From Euglena gracilis (taxonomy: Eukaryota > Euglenida > Euglenophyceae > Euglenales): DNA of 64,000 bases. Location: contig CP154955.1 in assembly GCA_039621445.1 (NCBI GenBank), positions 62,810,123 through 62,874,122 of the forward strand, written 5' to 3'. The notes under the pieces were generated by a model. It made no database searches. It had not been told where the DNA came from and saw only the letters and a list, made by a program, of their open reading frames with translations. Shown here piece by piece: positions 44,001 to 48,477 of this stretch (position 1 is the first letter of the stretch; every line of letters starts with the position of its first letter). Both the position numbers and the translations under genes were made by a program.

Positions 44001-47000
44001 GGTTGGGGCAATCACGGGTGAGGTTTCATCCTGAGCTCAGACAGCATAGCAGTTTGTATTCAATGTGAAATCACCACCTCTTTCCGCACTAGGGCTTTCC
44101 GTGGGAGGGAGAACAATTCTCGATCGATCAACATTAATCTTCTCGAGGACATGCTGATTTTTGAATTTGTTTGGGAGGACCTCAGGTCTCTTCCCACTCT
44201 TTGTATCACATCAGGTCGAGGAGGATCGCCGACATGCAATCGAGGCCTGCATCGTACGCCTCATGAAGTCTCGAGCAGGCTGGTGCTGGGTCGGAGGAGG
44301 AACATGCCCTTGTTTGCATCATTGCGAAGTTTTCAGAAATGCTTTCTGGAAAGTATGGAAGTTGCTGTCAAGTGTCGTTGCTTTAACATCTCCCTCACCA
44401 CCATCATCATCACCGTGTTTGTATTTCTATCCAGCAGTGCCAGGGTCCGGTTCGAAGCCGTTTGTTGAAAGATTAAAAGCTCTGATGTTTGCATGGGCAT
44501 CCAGAACCGCCCTTTAAGGATATTTCCTCAACCCAGGCTTCTTTTTAACTCAGATGACCCCCCCCCTAGCACCTTGGCAGATGTTCAGTCAAATGTGTTG
44601 GGTGGGGCCTCTGCAGCACCACAGCCCAGAGTCCACCTGTTTACCGGCGCCTGATGGAGCACTCACAGCTGATCAGCGAGGCCATTACCCAGTTGTCGCA
44701 GCATTTCAAGCCGGACCCCAAGGTTTGTGTGTGCGCACATGTGTACGTGTCAGTTTGGGATGTGCATACGTGCGAGCAAATGGAGGAGAACCTCAGGTCA
44801 GATTCTCGTCTTATTTTGGGGTTTTTGCGTTCGGGCACTGGAAAAATATCATTTTTCGGGTTTCCAAAAAAACCCAGAAATTTATTTTGTCGCTTCGTGC
44901 CATGTGTAGGTTGGTTTTAATGGACATTTACCAAGCCTTTGCAAAGATTTTAAAATCTTTGAAGTTTTGTCACTTTTTTGGGGCCATTTTTTGGTCAAAA
45001 TCTATTTATCAAAAATATCTTGACAATGAAGCAAAACAAAGAAAACCTCCGGGACCAAAAATGAAGCCCTTGGAATGCCCCATCCAGCCGTGCTTTACTT
45101 TTCCCCCAACTCTTCGTGTAGCCCGAGTTACGGCCATTTTTCGGCCAATTTTGGCCATTTCTGGGGCCATTTTGGGCTGTTTTCGGGGTCAAAAAAATCG
45201 ATGTTTCCAAAATATCTCGGCAATGAAGCAAAATCAAAGGAAATGTCCAGAGACCTGAATTGAAGCCCCTGGAACGCCCTATCTAACAGTATTTTGATTT
45301 CCTTGCAACTCCCCGCCTAGCCCGAAATATGGCCGATTTACGGCCCAAAACAGCGCGGAGGGCTTGCACCTTGGCTGTTTTTGGCCCTTTTTTTGGGTCA
45401 AAAATCAATTTTTCCAAAATTTCTCAAAAATTGTGAAGAATCAAAGGAAATGTCCGGAGACCTGAAGTTGAAGCCCTTTAACTTCCCCATCTAACCGTAT
45501 TTTGATTTCCCCACAACTCACTGCCAAGCCCGAGTTACAGCCATTTTTCAGCCGATTTTGGCCATTTTGCAAGTTTTGGCCTTATTTGACTTAGTTGTTT
45601 TTGGCCATTTTGGGTCAAAAAGTCGAAAAAAAATCGATTTTTTTTTTGCCCGAAACGATGTTTTTTTGGCCTCCCAGACCCGGAAAAATTGATTTTGAGC
45701 CGAAAATGAGCGTTTTTCGACCCCCCGGCCCCCGTTTCTGGCCTGAAACCCATGGACTTTGGGTCAAAACCGGGTCAAAAAAAAAAGTCGAAAATTTTTT
45801 GGATTTTTTTTTGCCCGAAACGCTTTTTTTTTTGGCCTCCCGGACCCAGAAAACCTGTTTCTGAGCCGAAAATGAGCGTTTTTCGACCCCCTTTTTTGGC
45901 CCAAAACCCATGGGTTTTTGGTTATTTATGGGTCAATAAAGTCTAAAAATTGAACAAACGGGTGTGGGAAGGTATGGTGGGGTCAATGCTCTTAACATTT
46001 CAAAAAAAAACTGCAAGTTGACCTCCCTCGGGCCACCTACCTACTGAACTCCCAAATTTTAACAAAAATGTCGAAAACCATGTTGAAGGGGAGGTTTTTT
46101 GGGGCCATTTCAGAGATCAGGTTTTGACCAACAATTGCTTCACCAACCCCACCAGGCCAATGAGATCCTACCACAGTCAGTGGCCAAGAAACAGATTTAA
46201 CACACACAACAGTGGCAAAGTGAAAATTTTTCGAGATGTTCGAGGGGTCCTGGTTGAGTGTGCCTTTAATTATGCAAGTCAGATTATGTTCTTCACAAGT
46301 CAAAAAAAAAACTGAGCAGGGGATTGCTCAAGTCGGAGGATGCCCTACCCCCCGGGGGGGGGGGGGTCCAGCCAGCCAGCAGCTCAAATCCACCCAGCAG
46401 CCCACGGGCTGGGAGCCCCCCAGGTGAAATAAAGTCGGGTCCAGCCCGGCCGGAGGCCGGGCCAGCCGGCCGAAGGCCGGGCCAGGCGGCCGAAGGCCGG
46501 GCCAGCTGGCCGCAGGCTGGCCAGCCGACCAGGCTGCCCAGCACACCCACCCTGCGATTTTACCCTCATCACAACTTTCGCCCTCAAAGTAGATTGTTCC
46601 TCCAGTCCCTATCCAGCCTGGTTCTAGCATCGAGTAACAAAAATGTTCTAGAAAAATTTTGTTTTTCACCGACCCAGCCCCCCCCATCCCCGGACCCCCC
46701 CCTCCCCCCCCCCCCCCGGGGGGCCCAGCCCGCAGCTCGTTTCCAGCCAGCAGCCTTTTTGCCAGCCGGATGCTGGACCCCCCGGGGGGTCCTTAAGAAA
46801 TCCCCTGAAACTGAGAGGTGAAAATTTTCCAAAATTTAAAATTTGGTAATCAACGTTATTCCAGGAATTAATCTCCTGGCAACATTTTCCCCCATCATAC
46901 TCAAAAAAGAAATCGTTTCACATGTGGAAAAACTTGAAAACCGGTTCCCTGCACAAAGAGCCCGAAATCAGTAATTGATTTGTTGTGGTGAAAATGATAA

Positions 47001-47134
47001 ATTGATGTGCATTTTAATTTTTTGAAGCCTTCGACCGCTTTCAGGTGATCAAGCGGCGGATCGACGACCTCATCGCCCGGGAGTATTTGGAGCGCGATGG
47101 AGACCGCACCAATGTCTACCGCTATCTTGCATAG
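15405..47134 (+). CDS. Cullin (CUL1-like) gene, 20 exons found, N terminus missing
   Basis: Scaffold subunit of a cullin-RING ubiquitin ligase. Exons: 15405-15462, 16378-16456, 16906-16998, 19264-19411, 19878-19968, 26138-26265, 27180-27269, 27996-28138, 29514-29577, 29964-30079, 30877-30963, 32032-32125, 33193-33259, 34308-34456, 34679-34826, 40646-40721, 42313-42364, 44215-44272, 44646-44722, 47045-47134. They join in phase to about 635 codons. The order matches cullins from mid N-terminal repeats (YTINRADVKEAV, ALLRDQKLEDLARMYRL), through the homology domain (ISDKDLFQEFYRKQLSRRLL, VLTTGFWPAF), to the winged helix. IVRLMKSR holds the neddylation Lys; the protein ends VYRYLA. Closest by eye to CUL1. 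About 170 N-terminal residues are not found. Introns 1, 2, 4, 5, 7, 9-13, 16 and 18 are nonconventional; the rest are GT-AG. Confidence 0.93.
16378..16456 (+). CDS. Cullin exon 2
   Basis: Encodes SERQGYTINRADVKEAVGLF then VEMGM, a conserved cullin-repeat helix. Intron 2 (about 16457-16905) is nonconventional: the C-rich 5' end (CCGCCCC) can pair with the G-rich 3' end. A GCC direct repeat at both ends leaves the junction ambiguous by up to 3 bases. Confidence 0.88.
16906..16998 (+). CDS. Cullin exon 3
   Basis: Encodes ARDTLTVYTRDFEEPFL then TRTAEFCPGTAWCEG. It joins exon 4 by a normal GT-AG intron (donor GTCTGC, acceptor CCACAG), giving CEGPGGEPTQYMRKAE. Confidence 0.9.
19264..19411 (+). CDS. 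Cullin exon 4
   Basis: Encodes GGEPTQYMRKAEDRLNQEL, RAQAYLHPSSEGNLI and VEREILPGPCL. Intron 4 is nonconventional, with CAGC (from 19415) facing GCTG (to 19871). The GAGCA repeat at both edges makes the junction ambiguous and the register one base off the consensus. Confidence 0.92.
19878..19968 (+). CDS. Cullin exon 5
   Basis: Encodes EHQKTLIEMENSGVVALL then RDQKLEDLARMY. Intron 5 is 6.2 kb and nonconventional: its start (TTTGGGGCCG after the first two bases) pairs with CGGCCCCGG near its end. The frame stays open past the junction, but the true continuation is exon 6. Confidence 0.95.
20470..20632 (+). repeat. 10-bp minisatellite (GACCAGGGCC) with a central hairpin
   Basis: Repeats of GACCAGGGCC, interrupted by a 13-bp perfect stem (GGTCGGAACCCCC, six-base loop, GGGGGTTCCGACC). 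The unit recurs at 21270-21316. It lies in cullin intron 5. Confidence 0.85.
20698..20850 (+). repeat. 10-bp minisatellite (GATGCTGGGC)
   Basis: About 13 imperfect units of GATGCTGGGC in cullin intron 5, directly after the GACCAGGGCC array. Confidence 0.85.
21606..22320 (+). repeat. Intronic ~180-bp repeat family units and a long T-rich tract
   Basis: Units beginning near GAAAAACGCTCATTTTCGG and containing GGGAGGCCAAAAAACATCG start at about 21610, 22030 and 22195. A tract of about 285 bases that is nearly all T (21689-21975) lies between the first two. Related units: 38200-38480 (+), 22873-23000 (+), and inverted at 24310-24486 and 45600-45900. Open frames here (poly-Phe) are artefacts. Confidence 0.85.
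22321..22865 (+). repeat. Palindromic minisatellite (18-bp unit GGTCATGATGGCCATCAT)
   Basis: About 30 units. Each contains ATGATGGCCATCAT or the variant ATGATGGGCATCAT; the first is a perfect 14-bp palindrome. In cullin intron 5. Confidence 0.92.
22873..24486. repeat. Long imperfect palindrome, arms ~0.8 kb
   Basis: The left arm (22873 to about 23670) reappears as its reverse complement in the right arm (about 23680 to 24486). Both carry, in mirrored order, the 180-bp family unit, TGGAAAAAGTGTACAAAA, the block with CCTTTGATTTTGCTTCATTTT, and the G-run/C-run blocks. The centre is a small hairpin around TCTTATCCCTTTATGGGTAAGA, a sequence also present at 21470-21515. Confidence 0.85.
24530..24640 (+). 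mobile_element. Fragment of the hAT-like MITE family
   Basis: Contains the internal MITE signature CCAGCCAGCCAGCACCC then CCAGCCAGCAGC beside C-runs. Terminal repeats are missing. Similar fragments: 14888-15010, 20025-20100, 20425-20480, 25875-26020, 33090-33140 and 37190-37290. Confidence 0.6.
24890..25390 (+). repeat. CCGCAATTTTT short tandem arrays
   Basis: Two arrays of CCGCAATTT/CCGCAATTTTT units (24893-25020 and 25325-25390) in intron 5, separated by non-repetitive sequence without a recognisable gene. Confidence 0.8.
25875..26020 (+). mobile_element. Truncated hAT-like MITE, right end kept
   Basis: CCAGCC-rich body and a right end reading CCTTGCAGAATTCCCTG, close to the CTTAAGAAATTCCCTG terminus of the intact copies. 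No left terminus or target duplication was found. It ends about 120 bases before cullin exon 6. Confidence 0.55.
26138..26265 (+). CDS. Cullin exon 6
   Basis: Encodes LFARIPRGLEPIAVIIKEY then STNEGMKLVKTHADL and a Pro-rich tail. The IPRGLEPIA piece is characteristic of CUL1-type cullins. It ends at a GTGTGC donor, phase 0. Confidence 0.93.
27180..27269 (+). CDS. Cullin exon 7
   Basis: Encodes GEALELDFKNYVNDLITLH then DKYTMILTKVL. The acceptor AG could be at 27179 or 27185, both in phase. Intron 7 is nonconventional: TGGGG..GTGGC from 27273 pairs with GCCATGCCCC ending at 27989. Confidence 0.92.
27996..28138 (+). CDS. Cullin exon 8
   Basis: Encodes DNHSVFQKAIKDAFEAFINQ and a Pro/Lys/Arg-rich loop (KAPTPSKKPEARPAP) longer than in plant or animal cullins. 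Intron 8 is GT-AG (donor GTGGGG at 28139, acceptor GTCAG). Confidence 0.9.
28625..28780 (+). repeat. ACTAGT/GTCGAC-rich repeat in intron 8
   Basis: Dense short palindromes (ACTAGT, GTCGAC, CTAGTTGG) separated by poly-C; a related stretch is at 28330-28415. No gene. Confidence 0.6.
29514..29577 (+). CDS. Cullin exon 9
   Basis: Encodes ELLANYCDMLMKNSSDKMTD and E, the short helix before the cullin homology domain. Intron 9 (29578-29963) follows the nonconventional consensus exactly: CAGGGC at +4 pairs with GCCCTG ending at -6. Confidence 0.95.
29964..30079 (+). CDS. Cullin exon 10
   Basis: Encodes DMDDVLEKVVALFGHI then SDKDLFQEFYRKQLSRRLL, the most conserved stretch of the cullin homology domain. 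Intron 10 has CACCG at +4 pairing with CGGTG ending at -6, so the core triplet is CAC/GTG rather than CAG/CTG. Confidence 0.97.
30213..30245. repeat. 13-bp stem hairpin, copy 1 (GTGTCGTTGACAC)
   Basis: GTGTCGTTGACAC, seven C, GTGTCAACGACAC: a perfect stem, followed by TTTCCTGGAACAT. The same hairpin and tail recur at 30461-30493. In cullin intron 10. Confidence 0.85.
30461..30493. repeat. 13-bp stem hairpin, copy 2 (GTGTCGTTGACAC)
   Basis: Same stem with an eight-base C loop (the stem ends flank the run). Extra single arms occur at 30444-30456 and 30511-30522, so six arms lie within 310 bases. Confidence 0.85.
30877..30963 (+). CDS. Cullin exon 11
   Basis: Encodes RTNTTDENERSLISKLKL then KCGAPYTSKLEG. 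Intron 11 (30964-32031) starts GGGCAGGGCTTGG and ends CCAAGCCCTGTGGGC, a perfect 10-bp end helix in the canonical +4/-6 register. Confidence 0.96.
31468..31973. mobile_element. hAT-like MITE copy 1 (506 bp), in cullin intron 11
   Basis: Non-autonomous DNA transposon. The 16-bp terminal inverted repeats are perfect: CAGGGAATTTCTTAAG at the left and CTTAAGAAATTCCCTG at the right. It is flanked by an exact 8-bp direct repeat, GTGAGGGG (31460-31467 and 31974-31981). An 8-bp target duplication and termini starting CAGGG are typical of the hAT superfamily. The inside is G-run/C-run, CCAGCCAGCAGC repeats and GGCCGGCC-rich sequence, with no protein. It would need a transposase from elsewhere. Confidence 0.9.
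32032..32125 (+). CDS. Cullin exon 12
   Basis: Encodes GMINDRNVSEETQGHFREY then MRREQITPPCDF. Intron 12 begins GTTCGGCG and ends CGCCGGCCCC; the +4 triplet CGG pairs with CCG at -8 to -6. It looks like a GT donor but has no AG acceptor in phase. Confidence 0.93.
33193..33259 (+). CDS. Cullin exon 13
   Basis: Encodes TTQVLTTGFWPAFKVDTLD then CPD, the beta strand and loop that bind the RING partner in cullin-Rbx1 complexes (family knowledge). Intron 13 is nonconventional with CAGCG at +4 facing CGCTG ending at -6. Confidence 0.94.
34308..34456 (+). CDS. Cullin exon 14
   Basis: Encodes VKMMMGVFKTFYDQRTQSR, VLRWVHSLATATLSSRF and GEKELSMNAYQ. Followed by a short GT-AG intron (donor GTGTGC, acceptor TTGTAG). 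Confidence 0.95.
34679..34826 (+). CDS. Cullin exon 15
   Basis: Encodes ACICLLYNSATTLTASEMEK, QLQLSWEEVKKSLQSLAM then GKYRILNKLSP. Its donor GT is the first dinucleotide of a (GT)n tract of about 180 bases, and the 5.8-kb intron 15 ends at CTCACAG. Confidence 0.93.
34827..35010 (+). repeat. (GT)n microsatellite at the cullin intron 15 donor
   Basis: About 180 bases of GT repeats with a few GA/GG interruptions. The first GT is the splice donor of intron 15. Long Val/Cys or Thr/His frames across it are artefacts. Confidence 0.95.
36091..36143. repeat. 24-bp inverted repeat with 5-base spacer
   Basis: GTCGGTGTGCGCAAATGCGC plus ACAT, spacer GGACA, then the reverse complement with one mismatch. 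A third copy of the right arm lies at 35646-35667. In cullin intron 15. Confidence 0.85.
36730..36965 (-). repeat. Dispersed repeat copy, inverted to 13.79-13.98 kb
   Basis: Reverse complement carries the same ordered blocks as 13785-13985 (GAAATTTAGCATTTTTTGAG, ATTTTTACCTACATTCTGAG, GGGTATTAACTCGG). Related G-run/TATTATTTGGGGG pieces appear at about 37740-37790 and 39920-40010. Confidence 0.65.
38195..38480 (+). repeat. Two further units of the ~180-bp intronic repeat family
   Basis: Units starting at about 38200 and 38370, each with CGCTCATTTTCGGCTCAAAA, GGTCCGGGAGGCC and a GGGCAAAAAA run. In cullin intron 15; the rest of 35.0-40.6 kb shows no gene, only poly-C/poly-G tracts and short duplications (for example the GGTCAGTAGCGATATTCAGC copies at 39645-39745). 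Confidence 0.8.
40646..40721 (+). CDS. Cullin exon 16
   Basis: Encodes GKDIKETDEFAYNEEF then QDRARKIRIP. Intron 16 is nonconventional: CAGGCT at +4 pairs with AGCCTG ending at -6. Confidence 0.94.
41882..41946 (+). repeat. (TGTC)n microsatellite
   Basis: About 15 tetranucleotide units TGTC/CTGT with occasional CCGT, in cullin intron 16. Confidence 0.95.
42313..42364 (+). CDS. Cullin exon 17
   Basis: Encodes TVVAKITPKASTQVVQQ, a short linker to the winged-helix region. Its left edge was found from the end-pairing rule and its right edge is a GTGTGA donor. Flanks are unrelated repeats, so the exon would be missed by homology alone. Confidence 0.9.
42513..43085 (-). pseudogene. Gag coiled-coil fragment inside cullin intron 17
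   Basis: Minus-strand remnant reading KARNPQTDQTLKPSPQLES, GFGAISQEFQSISDKNPPL and NVHDLAANLDQIHAQLRSV, then an Ala/Ser/Pro-rich part. A 13-bp tandem duplication (around 42950-42975) shifts the frame. Layout and composition resemble the gag N-terminal regions at 9.6-11.2 and 62-63.9 kb. No capsid or knuckle part is kept. Confidence 0.5.
43310..43690. mobile_element. Probable degraded MITE relative in cullin intron 17
   Basis: Left end GGGATTTGCTTAAG and right end CTTTAAGCAACGCCCTG are imperfect inverted repeats; the body has CCAGCCAGCCAGCAGC. GTGGGAAT occurs on both sides (43295-43302 and 43679-43686), but not flush with the left terminus, so the duplication is doubtful. Confidence 0.5.
44215..44272 (+). 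CDS. Cullin exon 18, neddylation site
   Basis: Encodes VEEDRRHAIEACIVRLMKSR. The Lys in IVRLMK aligns with the residue modified by NEDD8 in cullins, so this copy keeps the activation site. Intron 18 is nonconventional (CAGG facing CCTG, one-base ambiguity). Confidence 0.96.
44646..44722 (+). CDS. Cullin exon 19
   Basis: Encodes RLMEHSQLISEAITQLSQHF then KPDPK, part of the C-terminal winged helix. GT-AG intron follows (donor GTTTGT). Confidence 0.95.
44990..45900 (-). repeat. Inverted block of intronic satellite units
   Basis: Three ~190-bp units (CAAAATCAAAGGAAATGTCC, GAAGCCC, ATTTTGATTTCC, CCCGAGTTACGGCC) followed by two units of the CGCTCATTTTCGG family in reverse orientation. The same two families make up the palindrome at 22.9-24.5 kb. 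In cullin intron 19. Confidence 0.8.
46317..46807. mobile_element. hAT-like MITE copy 2 (491 bp), in cullin intron 19
   Basis: Same family as the 31.5-kb copy: termini CAGGGGATTGCTCAAG and CTTAAGAAATCCCCTG. It is flanked by an exact 8-bp target duplication, AAACTGAG (46309-46316 and 46808-46815). The internal sequence is colinear with copy 1 (CCAGCCAGCAGCTCAAATCC, GGCCGGCC tract, GTTTTTC..GACCCAGCCC block). The different duplication shows a separate insertion. Confidence 0.9.
47045..47134 (+). CDS. Cullin exon 20, C terminus and stop
   Basis: Encodes VIKRRIDDLIAREYLERD then GDRTNVYRYLA and a TAG stop. It fits the cullin C-terminal signature ([LIV]-K-x2-[LIV]-x2-L-I ... Y-x-Y-x-[SA] at the end). 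Acceptor CTTTCAG. No clear 3' processing signal could be assigned in 47135-47680. Confidence 0.97.
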   Translation: MIKRRIDDLIAREYLERDGDRTNVYRYLA

Positions 47135-47689
47135 CTCACATGGACCTCCCACAACTCACCCACTGCCCACTGCGACGTTGGAAAACTCGCAGGAAACCTG
47201 CCCTGCCATCACTCCAACCTAACAACAACGTGCATTTGTGAAAATTGACTGATGTGATGTTGTGTTTCAAGGTGTTTTGTGAAACAATCAAAAATGACTG
47301 GCATCCCTTTCTGCTGAGGTCCTTCAGCCCAGGTTTTATGACAGCTTTGCTGCCCAGCCCCTTTTCAACCAACCCCCCATGCCAACCATGATGCTGAACC
47401 CCAAAGGCGACCTTCCAAAAAAGTCACAAAAAAGCTGGGTAAAGCCCAAAAATTGGTTTTTTGGGGTTTTAACCTCATTTTTTGGGGAAAAAAATCCAAT
47501 CGGCCTGCGTCTTGGCCTTTTTGCCAGAGAGATTGCAGGTGGGAGGCAGCTGGTTTTTGTATTTCTCCAAACATCGTTCGGTCCGGGGCACTCTCCTGAT
47601 GCTACCTTTCCCAGCCCCAAGAGCATCTTAGCCTGACTCGCTTCAAACTGGGGCTAGCACCTTTTTCCGCATGAAACCTGCTGCCCCGC

Positions 47690-48230
47690 GTCTTTAAAAA
47701 AAAGACACCACGGGCTTCGCACTTTGCCATTGTGAGGACACCTCGGGCTCCGCACTTTGCCCTTGTGAGGCCATGCCTTGCTCGCCGGCGGGTTAGGAGT
47801 CACCGCTCAGTGCCTTTTTCGCCGGAGTTGGCTGACTCCTAAATTGCCCTTCGACACCCAGAAGGGAGGAGAGCACCTCAACTCAAGACTACGAAGTCAC
47901 CAAAGAAAGACAAATTCAAATTGCCGAACGGGAAGCACCAGCTGAATATCAAACGACAAAAAGAGTTTGATATTGCTGACTTCAATTAAAGATGGATTGG
48001 GGAAGACATTGGTATTACGACGAGAAGCAGCAGTGGCCGCAGCAGCTGGAGAACCTTGAGATGCGGACAAGCCGTGGCAAGCTGTGGTCACCCCTTCCCC
48101 ACCCCTTTCAGAAATTTCACCACAGCCCAACCCCCCCAGTGACCACAGCCCTTGGCAGACAGTGGTCAAGAAGTCCATAAAGGGGAAGGGACCAATGGCC
48201 CCAGGCCTTCCAAGGCCCAGCTGTGCACCA
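47690..48230 (+). mobile_element. Truncated left end of a second DIRS-like copy
   Basis: Contains a degenerate version of the 48.24-48.37 kb terminal sequence (CTCGGGCTCCGCACTTTGCC, GCCGGAGTTGGCTGACTCC, TGCCCTTCGAC). A short start of the first ORF (MDWGRHWYYDEKQQWPQQLE, then FQKFHHSPTPPVTT) corresponds to RQKFPVFNKAFVTA in the full copy. It stops where the next terminal repeat begins, so two copies are joined head to tail, the first nearly all deleted. Confidence 0.65.
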
Positions 48231-48234
48231 GGTG

Positions 48235-48470
48235 GACCATTCGGGCTCCGCACTGCGAGATGGTGAGGTCCTGCTTTCTTTGCCGGCTGTTCTGTTCTGG
48301 TGTGTTTGTGCGTGCGCGGGGGGTGCTTCTTACTGCTTTTTGTTGCCGGAGTTGGCTGATTCCTATTTCTGCCCTTCGACCTCAAGGAGAAAGAATTTCA
48401 ACACTACGAGTGCGGTCAATACTGAAGACAAAGACATTCAAGAAATCAAACACGTGTTCAACGGAATTCA
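48235..48470 (+). repeat. Left terminal repeat of the DIRS-like element
   Basis: Starts GACCATTCGGGCTCCGCACT and includes TTGCCGGCTGTTCTGTTCTG and GCGCGGGGGGTGCTTCTTAC. Both parts occur as reverse complements at the right end. Confidence 0.8.
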
Positions 48471-48477
48471 ATGAAAG

